A stretch of DNA of 64,000 nucleotides from Limonium bicolor (GCA_023374045.1 CM041783.1:92787298-92851297), one strand, 5' to 3'. Counted from the first letter of the stretch, positions 45,101 to 57,908 are shown. Notes: generated by a model from the sequence alone, not told the origin. Program-made: numbers and translations.

Positions 45101-45341
45101 CCTCCTCTTTTCCCCCGCTTATTCACATCACCTAAAAGGTGTGAGTCCCTGACAGGGGACCCTCAAATGGGTCCCGGGATGAAATCGGTTTAGGTAGACC
45201 CTCGCTCTCATATGATGCAAAGGTGCAGAAAATTAAAGTGCGCACAAAAGTAAACAAACAAAGTAATAAAGCCATAAATAAACATTTTTCGAGTTAAGCC
45301 CTCTTTCTTAAAATTAAACAAGTTAATATTAAGAAGTTTAG
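42186..45341 (-). other. Non-coding interior of element D, right part
   Basis: No domain is recognised in either strand. The stretch 43950-45030 holds many TGGGCC/TGGGCT words on the plus strand, as in the G LTR. Open frames are short. Confidence 0.55.
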
Positions 45342-45359
45342 TCCCCAGCAGAGTCGCCA
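45342..45359 (-). other. Primer binding site (tRNA-Arg type) of element D
   Basis: Minus strand TGGCGACTCTGCTGGGGA, three bases from the LTR end at 45363. Confidence 0.9.
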
Positions 45360-45791
45360 GTCTGTGAGCCTCGATTTTAAACCCTATCCTATGTGGATTA
45401 AGTTGATTGGGATCTAGTCGGGTTTTAGGTCCACTTATAACCTAAGATTAATAACTATGTCATAAAAACAATAATTATTAAAACCTAAGCTAGCTCACTG
45501 GAACCTATTATGAGTCGCCACCTAATTTTAACCTAGATCAAATTAGGAAAGGAGAGTTCGGGTTCGGGGGCTTGATATTCGACTTATTTAGGGTTCAATT
45601 ACTTTCATTACCCTTCCTAGGTCGTTTTTCCTCTACTTGGTTTATTTACGGCTTATTACGAGTCGTTTTAACCTAAGTGCGCGAGCTTCTACTTTTTTTG
45701 TGTTTTTTAGCATTTTTTGACAGAAAGTTAAAGTGAACTTAAAAGCTACCTAAACTAGGGTTTCGGAGGCAGAATTAGGTCAAATTTTTAT

Positions 45792-46059
45792 GCCGTCCGT
45801 GGCCACGGACCTAATGTCCGAACCCACGGACCCTAGTTAACCTATATGAAAATAAAAGTCGAATTAAACAGAAAACAGAAAGTTGTAAAGTCCGGGGCCA
45901 CGGACAGGACGTCCGTGGGCCCGGTCATTATTAGAAAAACCTAAATTTTTAAAATTTAAAAATCTCGCCGCCGTCCGTGGGCGTCTGGGCTTACGGACAA
46001 GGAGTCCGGGACCCCGGACATGACGTCCGTGGGTGCGGACCGCCCTCGGACGGCGGCGT
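45792..46059 (-). repeat. GTCCGTGG/CCACGGAC hairpin array in 5' LTR of element D
   Basis: Second copy of the array at 38794-39060, with a few single-base differences. Confidence 0.85.
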
Positions 46060-46634
46060 TAAGGCTGTTCCCGAAGGTGTTTTCGACTCAAATTTTATGG
46101 GTGTGTAGCCTGAAAGATGTACAAGACGTTAGTGATTTAAAGTTTTCAATTTGAGTTCGAATTAAGCACGAAACTTAGTAAACAAGTTATTGGACAGAAG
46201 CTTAAACAAACAGCAATACAGAAGCGTACGAAGGTTAGTTTGAGCCCAAAATTTGACAGAGAGCTAATAAGGTCGTGGGAAATTAGAAAAGTAGAGTTGC
46301 AACCTGTTTTACCTTCGAATTCAAGGTGATTCTTCACACCGGGATTCGTCGAGTGCTTCGTTGATGGCAGACCCGAAAGGATTTCGAACCAAGCTTTTGG
46401 TTGTTGGTTGTTCTTGCTGTTCTTCACGTTTTGGTGGTGTTTTTGTGGGGTTTTGATGACTATTGATGCTTTGGGGATTGGAAAACGTGTTTAGATGGTG
46501 ATTTCGGGGGATTTTCGGTATGATTTGGGTGGCCTGGTGTTGGAAAACGTGAGAGAGAGTGAGGAGGCTGTGTTTTCTGATTCTCTAGGGTTCTTCAGCA
46601 TATGAGGTCCTTCTTTTATCCAAAAACCTATCCC

Positions 46635-46642
46635 CTTATATA
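46635..46642 (-). promoter_or_regulatory. TATA box of element D 5' LTR
   Basis: TATATAAG on the minus strand, as in the 3' LTR. Confidence 0.6.
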
Positions 46643-47796
46643 GACTTTCTTAAAGATAAAGAAAATCTAGTAAAAGTAAGATTTTTCGATATTTTAGTTA
46701 AGTGACTTCCCAAAGGAATTTGCTGTGAAATTTTAACCACGTGTCAAGGATGGATATTATGAATTTTCTGAGGTGGAACCGAATTTTTTTGAATATTGGA
46801 ATATTTTTAAATTGAGTTTCTCGTCAGATTCAGTCAGAAATTGCTAGAAAATTATTGGAATTTCGAAAAATCAAAATTCCAACGCCATTATGCTTAAAAT
46901 GTCATCCTCTATCATGGGTTAAAATATCAAAGCATTTCAAGCTGATTTGGGCATCCTTTGGAGGAGAGAGAAAGCTTACAAGAGGTTAAGCCTTTAATTA
47001 CCAAAACGCCCCTGAAATTGACGAACTGCTCCCCATGAGGCATGGAATGCCCGATCGGCCGGGATCCCTCACCGCTTGATTAAAATGCCTCTCACAACCC
47101 AGTACCTCCTACTTCGTAACCCTAACTAGGGGGTCAAATTTTGGTATAACACCCCACCGGCACTCCCTAAATGAAGTTCATGTACTCTAAGAAGTGTGAA
47201 AATTAAGTTGTGTATGTTATAAAGTAAAGTGTGTTGTTTGTTGATGTGCTAACCTTGTGTATGTATTCTATTAATGTGTTTGCTTACAAGCATGATATGT
47301 GTGTGAGTTTGTGCATGTTTGAAATAAATCAACCGCATGCTAAGACGACAAATAGTTGTGCGTGGCCCGGTAGCATGCGGGCTGCGGGATTACCATACCA
47401 GCAAAGGTGCTGACCCCCTTTGGGGGCTCCCATACTTTCAGGTACAAGGAACTAGAAGCCGTTCGAGAGTAGGACGGGGTAGTTGACTGTACGTGGTAGT
47501 CGTGTAAATTATGTAAGTATTGTAGGTGTAGTAAGACCGAAATTGTATCGGCGTTAGTTGGGGAATACTCGGTACCGTTGTAATGTAAGTGTATAACAAT
47601 TGTTGGATATGGAACGGGAGTATTGTGTAGTTGCTCGGGAGTTTAGTCCATCAGACCGGTATGATGTATGTATGTTAGCCTTGTTAGTCACGTAGGTGGC
47701 TAACGGCGTGTAACACCAAGGAGTTAAGTTATGTTGTGAGTTATGATTTCCGCTGCAAGGGTTGTTAAATGTGTTGTTTGTAGTTGGGGTGTTACA

Positions 47797-47801
47797 ATTA
47801 C
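47797..47801. repeat. Right target-site duplication of solo LTR F (ATTAC)
   Basis: Matches 36114-36118. Confidence 0.9.
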
Positions 47802-50800
47802 TTATAGAAATAAAACTTCTATAATCAAACACACTTTACATCACAACCTCGGACTTAATGGTCCGGGTAACACATTCACATCCATACATAACATAACATA
47901 TTCACTTGATAACCTCGGACTCAATGTTCCGGGTATCTTAACAACATTTACACACACGTAACAACCCTTAGACTCTCTGGTATTGGGTAACATAACAACA
48001 TTTGGACACATAGGTCCCGATAACATAACAGCCTTTAGACACATAGGTCTATGTAACACAACACATTTAGACTCATAGGTCTTGATAGCATACACTTTAG
48101 GAATTAAAAGTCAAAATAACATTTATTACACATACCACACAACATGTCATAGCATGTATAGCAATCAAAATATCTTTTGATATACACTGTGATCCCGCAG
48201 AACCCGTCGCGATGGACACCTTTCGTCCCCGTGCCATTGGGAGATCAAAACAATCACATAAATTTAAATTTCCTTGTGAGGTTAAGTAAGAGACTTTAAT
48301 TATGTAAAGTATCTATCGCGTTTTATAGTACCAATTGAAAATCCTTTTGAAAACACACACAACTCCAAGTCCAACTTATGCTCTTTGCTTCTTTTCTTAG
48401 CGTGGTTATTTGTGACCACTTATAGGGAGCTTCAAGAGTCATCCAACCCTGATGTGATCAGCATCAGTGTTGAACTATCCTTCCACCCAATTTGTGTTCG
48501 GCTTCCCTTGATCGCATGCAAATCAAGTTCCACCTCCCACTTCATTTTCAAGCATCAAATAAATCACTCATTTCCAATTTTCTATCTTTTAATCATTCTA
48601 ATCATGATCATATCATCTCCAAGGGATAGAACTCCGCCTATCAGTTACCTCCATTCACCTTAACCCTGTTGCCTAGGGAGTCTTCTTCTCGCTAGGTTCT
48701 ATGTCAGTTTCATACCCTTTCATGAATCACTATATAGTATATATATACACTACATTTATCAAAATACAACAACAGTTTCACATTATACACTGTCGGGGTT
48801 TGTTTCCCCGGGAGTTTCTCTACTCCCCACACTTGTACTATCACACACAACTGTTAATAAATCAACACACTTATCACAATGGTATTCGCTCCTTTTGTGC
48901 GCAATTACCACAATTAAACCATGAATGAATGCGTATGTTTACGTAACACACGCACCAATCATCAAAACAAATTATTTGTGCTATGCACAACATAAGTCAC
49001 GTACACTTGTACGTTAATACACACTAAGTGGTTTTGCGCTCTACCCCCCTTAAAAGGGATTACGCCCACGTAATCAATCACTTTATCATTGGTTTAAAAC
49101 GTTCTGCCGTCGTGAAGTACTTCAACTTCCACGCGGTCTATTATACAATGGATTCTGATTAGAGGATCTTAACCATATTGGCGGTTTAGTCCCTAAACCA
49201 AGAATTCTCATTGGAGTTTGTTTAAACTCTTAGTTGGTTTTTATTCTGGCATGTTAGGCTTCTAGGCGTTAATAATTAGCCATTCACTCATGTTCACCAT
49301 GTACATTCAACACTTGAATCACTGGCTCACTAGTTTCTATTGTGAAATTCTAATAACTGTAGGGCTCAGTTTGCCCCATTTGTTATTCTACGTTTGGACA
49401 TCCCAATTGTGACCTTCATCTTGGTAAATGGTTCTCAACCGACGCGTGTATCTCTTACCGTTACGAATCGGTGAGTTATAAACTTTCTATCCACTTCCAT
49501 AACAATTTACATGTGTCTACAGCTATGTATTTCACAATGATGACTTGTTCCCTTCCGACTTACTGTCGGTTGAGATGGCTACTACCTAGTGTGTAGTGCT
49601 CTCTCAGACTATTACACTTTGGGGTATATTTCATACCGATATTTGGCAGTTAGTGCTATGTAGTCACTTACTGTGAATCATAGGTATCACATTGGTTTTG
49701 TACAAGTACTCTTTTATTGGTGCGGCCTTGCATTCCTATGCATCGGCCATTATAACATTATTCCTCCACAATTAACATGTTTCCAATTCCTAGCTATCCA
49801 CTCGATCATTACTGCAAGTGCAATACCAAAACACTCAGTCATACAGAGTGCAGAGGAGTAAACTCTTGACAGTAAATCCCTTATGCGATTCGCCATGAAT
49901 TCACACTGAGCTCCTTCACATAGTTACCTACCAACGGCTTATTGCCCAGTCTGTGTTAACTCACTGACCTTGCATCACCACTGAATTTAGTTCATAACTG
50001 CTCTTCTATGCCACATATATTCAACAACACTTATACAACGGTCGCTTACTGCGGACCGTGCTGTTACTCATTGCATAACACTAACTTACATGGTATACTG
50101 TCACATAACTTCCACACATATACTTACATTATTCGTATTATGGTTCGTCATTCATTGGATGACTACCGAATGATCCTTGAGCGTTGCTCATTCGAGTCTC
50201 AAACCGACATTATTTAGCTCGGTGCTTCACTTTATAACACATACTACTAACTAACTGCTCTCAAATAATAATAATATTGTCCATCCTTAACATATTCTGA
50301 GCTTGATTCACATAACTACCTCTCCTGCGGTCTCACACTATCGAGAGGTATCCCCACTCTTAAGCAGTGGTTCGTTACCACTCTATTAACTTATGCAACA
50401 TAAACTTCTACAATCAATCGAATTATATAACATATCTTGCTTATGGCTTATAAGCCTATTTGCCTTGAGCTACGCTCATTGTAGGCTGTCCACACATATT
50501 TCTTGTACAACATTACATGGTTTGGATGTTATATTGAAGCTCCTGACAAGGTCGTTGCATTCAGTCTCTTCATGGTATGCCCCTTAGGATTGTTAGTCTG
50601 TCTCCTGACAACTTATGTGTATACGTGGGTGTTAGTTTCACCTGGTTCAGTCACGTATTTCGTTCAATCGTTGATGTGAGCACCTTCAAGGATTGTCCTG
50701 GGTGTTGACTAAGTTATGCCATTACATCTGGCTCACACTGTGGTACATTAGTTAGCCACGCCGTTTGCGTTCTTAACTGATTATTATCTTCATGAAGATC

Positions 50801-52526
50801 AACATTTCCTGATAGTGTAGGTACTCATTCTGGAGTTTCATCCCGTTCATGCACACTATGTGTCCACATTAGGCATCTGCTTAGCCATGGACAGGCTGGG
50901 GTCACCGGTTCACCTTACATGTTTATCCCTGAGGATCCTTAAGACGTATATGATGTCTTTACATACAGTTAGTGCACTTCGCACCTCCTGACTCTTAAGC
51001 ATTTCGTTTGAAAGGAATTCACTAATTCCTTTAGTCTCGTTAACTTAACTAGGTTCCTTTACTTCAACCATTCATGGTAATCTTAGCTGTTGTGTTGACT
51101 TATACTGCTGACCGTAGAACGGAGTCGACTACTTCCGTGTTCTGGATCTACTCGTATACATATGTGGGGGTACCATGCTGGTTACATTGCTACTTACCCA
51201 AAACTAACCCATAAGTAGATCTGTCAGGCCACAAGCTCCTACGGAGTGCGGTCGTCCCACATTACAGTTGGTACACTCGTAGTGTCCGTCACACGCCTAG
51301 GTGAAGTATTCTGTTGTCAACCCTTATATATGGTCCTGTGACAATATTCATTCTGTGCTTCCCGAACTTAATCGAGGGAAAGTTTATCCACTGTTGTATC
51401 TTTATCAACTGCCCTTGGTTTTACTGGTTTGGTTTAGAAGAAGGTTAGAAATAAATATTGGTTTGGAAGAAAATCTGGTTTTGAAGGAAAAGAGTTTGAA
51501 ATAAATCTGAGTTTGAAAGAAAATTTTCATGGTTTCAAACAACTCTTACCTTAACCAAGTCTAGCTTCTTGACGACTTTGTACTTACAATTACAGAGGTT
51601 AGGCTAACAGGCCCTTCCACTGTTATGACGATCACATTTAACTTTATGGTACTTTACCAAGTACTTTGTAGTGGTATAAATTTCCGAACAGCCCTGTTAT
51701 AGCAGCACTTGCTATAGCAAGTGCGCCATGCTAACTGGCTATCGGTTCAACACATAACGGTTGTGGTATTGTTTTTGCCCGCACTGTCATCAGTGACCTT
51801 GGGCCCTCACTGATCCTACATTCTTGACAATTAACCCTCTGCGTGACTTCTCACTGTATTCACATGATAATTATTAACTGGGGGGTCTCCCATTCTTGGA
51901 GACCCCTTTTTACTTAGTATTGTTCCTCTTCGTAGCCCGTTCCACGCATTTGTCGTGGTCACTCAGACTGTCTCTTGTTTGGGCATACGTTGTAGTTCCC
52001 TTGTCGGTTTGGTATACCGTTGGTGTATCATTTAACAACTGTGGTTCCGTAGACACTGTCTCGGTTTCATTAATCCACTTCTTGCCTGTTGCACGGTCGG
52101 TGCGTTTGCAAGCTGGTTATCCTCGACTGCTCGGCATGTGACCCAGGTTGCCGGAATTCTATTCTTCTATACACTGATTCTTCACTCTTCGCTATGAAAT
52201 GCGGTTAACATTGTTTAGATGGGAACCGTCTCCGGGATTCCCAGTTTTCGGGATCTACCGTATGACAGGTTCTCCGTACCTTTAGAGGTGTTTAATAACA
52301 GCCAGATGGGTATTCCCGAGTAAGAGGACTTCCATCTCTCTGGCGTTCCTTCCCAAGTTATAAAACAGGGGGTGGAGGGCGGGAAGGATATAGTAGGTTT
52401 CAGTACACACTGGTTACTCCTAACTAGCGTATCTCTCACGCTATCACTCAACCCTTAACCCAAAGTACTAAAATCCTAACTCGGTACTTCCTAAGCTCGG
52501 TAATTCAGTCATCAGAGCGATACTTC
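47802..52526 (-). other. Non-coding interior of element E
   Basis: About 4.7 kb without recognisable gag or pol. The left part (47840-48100) has three to five loose ~60-bp repeats around ACTTGATAACCTCGGACTCA and ACACATAGGTCTATGTAAC. A second polypurine-like tract (plus CTACCCCCCTTAAAAGG) lies at 49041-49057. The rest has AT-balanced unique sequence with only short frames. Confidence 0.6.
49041..49057 (-). other. Second polypurine-like tract inside element E
   Basis: Minus strand CCTTTTAAGGGGGGTAG, close to the true tract at 36044-36060 but not followed by an LTR start. In E without nested insertions it would lie about 1.3 kb from the 3' LTR. Confidence 0.55.
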
Positions 52527-52538
52527 GCTCTGATACCA
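52527..52538 (-). other. Primer binding site (initiator tRNA-Met) of element E
   Basis: Minus strand TGGTATCAGAGC, followed by GAAGTATC, five bases from the LTR end. Confidence 0.88.
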
Positions 52539-54448
52539 CTTTTTGTAACACCCCATCCAACAATAAACACATAACAACATTCTGCAGCGGAAAATATACT
52601 ACTTCACATTAATTAACTCGTTGGTGTTACACGCCGTTAACCACCCACGTGGCTAACAAGGCTATTACATAAACATTGTACCGCTCTGATGGACTAGATT
52701 CCCGAGTGACTATACATTATTATCCCTTTCCATTAACAACAAAACATACACCTACCTTCCAACTGTACCGAGTATTTATGAACTGATGCCGATAACAATC
52801 TCGGTCTTACTACACCTACAGTACATATACAATTTAAATGATTACCATGTACAACATCTACCCCGTCCTACTCTCGAACGGCTTCCAGCTCTATGTACCT
52901 GAAATAGGAAAAGAAGGAGAAAGGGTGGCCCCCAAGGGGCTCAGCACCTTTGCTGGTATGGTAATCCGCAGCTCACATGCTACGGGCCACGCACAACTAA
53001 TTGTCGTCTTAGCATGCGGTTGATTATATTTAAATCATGCATGCAACTGTAAACACACAAACACACAACATTTCGCCTCAATGGGCTCAATAAACGGATA
53101 ATAATCCTTATTGTTAAGTCACTCATGGTATTCATTATCCCTAGAGTGTTTCTCCTCTAATGGAGCTACTTCCTTAATAGACGACAACTACCCATTAATC
53201 GGGTTACCCTTAAACGCCTCTTATCACAAACTGGGATTCATATCCATGATCCACATACTCCACATTTTACAACATATAACCTGCATCACATAACAAAACA
53301 TAACAACACTTTCACGTTTCGACGTGCACATAATAACATCGCAATAGAAATTGCATTACAACAACATCACATAACATAACGGGAAAGGTCCTCTTAGGAA
53401 CCGACCCAAACATTGTTAATTCACTGGTGAGCCTAGAGAATGATGTCACCCTCATGATAAGCTCGTTATACAACAACAACACTCATTACCGTCCTAATAG
53501 TCGGACGAGTAACTTAAGTTAAGATGGTTCGGGTTGGTGGCCCGAACACACCACACAACAATGTTCCCCCTAAACCGATTCATAAGTCAGAATAGCTAAG
53601 CTTTGGAATAAGCTAATGGAGATCATAACCGTGAGGGAAACAACCATAATAGAGATAAGAGTAAGGCTAAGAAGGCTACCCACTCCCAAACAACGCGCGA
53701 CCGGCCAAACCAGATCCTACCACTGTTAGTACATACTTACTTTTAGATATTAGTTAGAACCCACTATGGAGCCTATCACATAACAACACATACAGTATTA
53801 CAACTGGGTTAAACATACAAGGGAGATCCCTACATTCACACCACATATCACACATTATCACACGCATAGCCGTGGTTAGAACGTCCCATGGTACGGGTCA
53901 TTTAATCCGAATACCGAACTCTCATGTGATCCTAGACTCAGTTAACTAAGGTTAACACTTCCGAGGTTAAATGGTATCGGAGTAGAACACGCCACATAAA
54001 TGAATTACTGTAAACTCATTACATGTTTTATCTTACAACGTGGCAAACATACAGAAAAACACAGGGCATACAAGCCCGGTGTAATCCGGTAGTGACAGGT
54101 TGCAAGAAAACCATATCTGTCACAGGAGTCCACTTTATCGTGTCCACTTATGTTCCTCGAGCAATTCTCGAACAACTGATAACATTACATGTACTTTTAT
54201 TAACATCGGGGTAACATGATTGTTTAAAGTCTAATGCTTATAACTTATCCCCGTTAATTTAGTTATATAACTTCCCATTTTAACTTGTTTTACTTTTACA
54301 TTTTAATACAATTTTTCCTCCACTAAATCACCGTTGTAACTTACTTAACATGTCCTTAACAATCTTATAACATCATTACTTAATAATCACCATTTTTTAG
54401 ACAACTTTTCCTAACCTTATACAACATTTTTGGCCCATACAGTCGCCC

Positions 54449-54695
54449 GTCCGAACTTGTGTCCGGACTTCCCAAGTTCGGACGCAAGTCGAGACTCAAA
54501 ACTGAAAACAAACACATGTCCGAACTTTTGTCCGGACTTCGGAAGTTTGGACATGGGTCGAGAAAATTTCAAAGTAGAAGCAGGTACGTCCGAACTTGTG
54601 TCCGGACTTCACAAGGTCGGACACAAGTCGAGACTCTGAAAATTTTTACGCAACAGTGCCTGTCCGAACGTCCATGTCCGGACGGATGTTCGGAC
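54449..54695 (-). repeat. GTCCGAAC/GTTCGGAC hairpin array in 5' LTR of element E
   Basis: Four units as in the other LTR. The unit at 54449-54494 is the one nearly identical, in reverse, to 13275-13319 in element B. Confidence 0.88.
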
Positions 54696-56346
54696 AAGAC
54701 AAAACACTCATTTTCCAAGCCTTTAAACACTTAACCACTTTCCACCAAAATCTCTAACACTTATAGTATTTCCTCCTTAGGTTTCTAAGTGGTGTTTCAT
54801 GCCTATTGTAACCATTATACCATAATATTTCTTCTCCATTTGAACATCCACTCTTAAGCATCTTTTCTTACCACTAAATGCCTTATACCATCCTTGTAGT
54901 CCTTTTACAAGTTCATTCCTTCTCGTTGTTTTCCCAAAGTTTGTCTAAGCCCTAGAACAACTCCGAAATAACTTTGGTGTATCCCAAAACACTCATTTGA
55001 TTCCTAGAACTTCCAAGACAATGTCTAAATCCTTGTAGCACTCTAAACACCTTAAACATGCTTTCTTCCCTAGTAAAACATTTAATCATTCTCAACACTT
55101 CCAAACTCACCAAAACTCTTTTTAAACACTTAGAACTTCTTATACATCATCTAAATTTTGCCATAGGTTCTCTTAGCACAATGTCATACCAAACACATTG
55201 TTTTTCACCATAAAACATTCAAGAACACCTAAAATCCATCAAGTGTATTCTCACACTCAAACACTTAGGTTTTCACCCTTTTACAACCAAAAACACTTAA
55301 TCACTTAATGCACATTCCTTACACATAAACATATTGTTTTTCCTTCATTAATCATCCAAGACACTCATCTTCACAAAGAATGTTCTTTACACACATCTAA
55401 ATTCTCAAACTACACTACATCACAATATAGTGCATAAACTTAAATTGCTTGGCACTTAGGCCCTTAAATAACATGGCTCTTAGGCCCTTAAATTGCATAA
55501 ACCTTAAACACAGAATTTCCACATAATATATTGCCTTTGACCTGCAAATACACTCAACATCACATATGCCCCTTAATAGTTTCCTTGAGAGCATTTTACT
55601 AGGTCATTCACCATTGACCCCTTAGCTATTTTATTAAGCAAATCAAGCTCATTTTTCCTAAGGCATTTAAACTACATTGAGATAGTTTGTTTACCTTGTT
55701 TCCTCTCAAACTTCTTTCTTGTTTCCTTGAACCGAAAATCAGCAAGGAGTTTGATCACTTGTCAACTTTCTAATCAATATACATATAAGGGTAATGAGCT
55801 TAAGAATTCACACTTAAACTCATAGACAAACCCTAGTTTAACATAAGTGTTTTAATACACTAAAATGATATTTACCTTTGAATTTGAAAGAGAACTTGAA
55901 TATGTAACAAGAGAGGACTCCTCCTTGTCCCTTGAAGATTGAAATGGTGCTATGAAAGAGCAAGAGAAGACACCACCAAAGGTGATTCTCGGTTACACAC
56001 AAAAACAAGAGGGAATGTTGTTTTTCTTTGATTTTCCTTACCTTGAAGCAAAGGAGAATGACAAGGCATGAAAAGGTGAGCTCAAGCTCCAACAATGGTG
56101 AATCTTCATGGCACCGAAATGGAGTTCTTGAAGATTTGAAAAGACAAGATTGTAGAGCTTGACTAAACTAAGAGGATGGTGGTCTTAGTTTTTTTTTTGG
56201 CAAAGGGAGCTAGGAGATATAAAGGTTCAAAGCTTGAAGATGGTGTTTGTGCTGTAGCTTCACCGAAGAACAAGGGAGGAGAAGATTGAAGACCATGTGA
56301 AATGAGAAGGAAGGAAGGAAATGAGGAGGAAGCTTACTTTTGGAGA

Positions 56347-56354
56347 TATTTATA
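56347..56354 (-). promoter_or_regulatory. TATA box of element E 5' LTR
   Basis: TATAAATA on the minus strand, conserved in the 3' LTR. Confidence 0.6.
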
Positions 56355-57866
56355 CTTAAAGTAAATAGTAACCTTGCTTTATTACTTTTCTTGTTTATTT
56401 GATTGGTCAAGTGTGGTGAGTCACACATGAAAAACCGGCCCCTTAATGTTTTAGGCCAAGTCATGGTCTTTGTTGACCAATTAACTTACTTATATTGACT
56501 TATGTCATAAACTAGCATTTTTTTGTTACTATTCACAAAAATAAGGCACATTCTTGTGAAATTTTTGATTTCCCATTGATTTAGACCTCCAAATGTGATA
56601 CTAAGTAGTACACATGTTAATTAAAGAGTAATGATGGACATTTAGCCATTCAAAACTCATTTACAAGACAATTTTTCAGAAACGTGCTTTAAGACTCCTT
56701 AAAGCACTTTTTGTGTTTTAACTTGTTTTCCAGCTTGGTTTTCTTTGGTAATTGATTTAATATGTTCATTAACATATTTATAAGGTATAGGTATGACCAT
56801 TAGGTCTTATACAGATTTATCCCAAGCTTAGAGCACATTTTTGCTCTTATTGACTTTAAGGTATTTTCTTGTGTTTTGTTTGGTTTAACTGTCTACCAAA
56901 GTTTCCTAAGGACTTAATTAGCCTTATTAAATCATAATTGAATACTATTAAGTCTTGGTAGGCTCTTTGGTACCTAACCAAGTTCACTCCAAGCTTAAAG
57001 CATGTTTTTGCTCAAACTGTATCTTAGTGCTTTATTGCATTTTACAATGGTTTAAATTGTTCACTGATGTTTCTAAGGCACTTTTTAGCCTTTACATACC
57101 ATAGTTTAATATTTAAACCACATATCAAGGTTTGGTGTATTTCAAATTATATAAGGCTAACATGTTGCAATAATGGATTAAGTAAATATTTACATGAATT
57201 AAGGTTTCAATGAACCTCAATTATATTTATAAAATAAATATATAGTCTAAAAAGATTTATCAAACCTAACATGAAATTCTAAATTAAGGGGTTTCCTGAT
57301 GAACTCGACAAATCTGGGCGTCCGACTGTAGTTAGGAGAAACAGACGGTCGAGATTATAACGTAGATGATTAAGTAATATAAATCCCAGAATAAAACTCT
57401 AACTTGTTGGATTTATTTAATACCCTTCCCTAATGTATTTTTACTTGACATTTTAACCATAGATTCCTTATAAACTATAGTGTATTTTCATGTAAATTAA
57501 TATGGGTTTTGATTTTAAACGTAAGTTATAATTTTTGTAAGTTTCAAGTATTATAGAATAATTTAGATAATTTAAAAAGATATTTTTATGAAATAAAATT
57601 TTTATAATATGTCTAAAATATCGTAGTTACTATACAATAAATTTGGGAATTTTTAGACAAGAGTAAATGGGTCTAAAAATTGTGTTTATTAATTTTTCAT
57701 AAGTTATCTTTGTAATATATGGTTTTAAATGTAACCAAAAATTTAAAGTATAGTGGATTAACGAACTTTATAGGTTGGGGAAAATATAATAAGACTAAAA
57801 TAACATTAAATACAGAATTTTAATAAATACTTTTGGCTATAAACTTTTAAGTGAAGTAATTATAAT

Positions 57867-57869
57867 ATA

Positions 57870-57908
<39 letters not shown>

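Larger units (their letters stand above)
38364..47156 (-). mobile_element. Element D: Tat/Ogre-like LARD without coding genes
   Basis: LTRs of about 1.79 kb (38364-40158 and 45363-47151 or 47156), a tRNA-Arg type primer site (45342-45359), a polypurine tract (40161-40172) and a 5.2-kb internal region without any recognisable gene but with several tandem repeats. It is inserted in solo LTR F. CCGGC at 38359-38363 and 47157-47161 is the likely target-site duplication, which requires five extra bases at the outer end of the 5' LTR. LTRs differ at a few dozen sites, many of them near the right end. Confidence 0.88.
45363..47156 (-). repeat. 5' LTR of element D
   Basis: Matches 38364-40158 and ends TATAACA at 47151, or TATAACACCCCA at 47156 if the CCGGC duplication is taken. 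The last about 150 bp differ from the other LTR by several small indels. Confidence 0.9.
36119..47796 (+). mobile_element. Solo LTR F (about 2.9 kb), split by element D
   Basis: Starts TGAAATACCCCAAACC, ends GGGGTGTTACA, and has ATTAC on both sides. The sequence is 36119-38363 plus 47157-47796 after removing element D and one duplication copy, about 2880 bp. It is related to the E LTR (same ends, and matching stretches such as ACCGGCTTGTATGCC near 37528 and GCATGCTAAGACGAC near 47333, seen in reverse in E), but shorter, and it lacks the hairpin array found in E. Confidence 0.88.
31813..57144 (-). mobile_element. Element E: large non-coding LTR element (LARD) with initiator-Met primer site
   Basis: Minus-strand element. 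The 5' LTR is 57144-52544, the primer site is at 52538-52527, and the internal region 52543-47802 resumes after the nested solo LTR F at 36118-36044. The polypurine tract at 36060-36044 leads into the 3' LTR (36043-31813), which is cut by element G. No protein domain is recognised. The two LTRs are highly similar over more than 4.2 kb. Very long LTRs, the TGAAATACCCC start and the polypurine context resemble Tekay/Del-type elements, but without pol the lineage is inference. Confidence 0.8.
52544..57144 (-). repeat. 5' LTR of element E (4601 bp)
   Basis: Minus strand start TGAAATACACCAAACC at 57144 and end GGGGTGTTACA at 52544. The part 52928-57144 matches the 3' LTR at 31813-36043, differing mostly by single-base indels and a few substitutions. 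It has a TATA box at 56347-56354 (minus) and a hairpin array at 54449-54695. Confidence 0.9.

Noticed and set aside
31813..57144. Reading E as two separate elements, one at 31813-36118 and another at 47802-57144
   Set aside because: The LTRs are in the same orientation and highly similar, one adjoins a polypurine tract and the other a primer site, and removal of solo LTR F with its ATTAC duplication joins the interior. A single element is simpler, though a full comparison would settle it.
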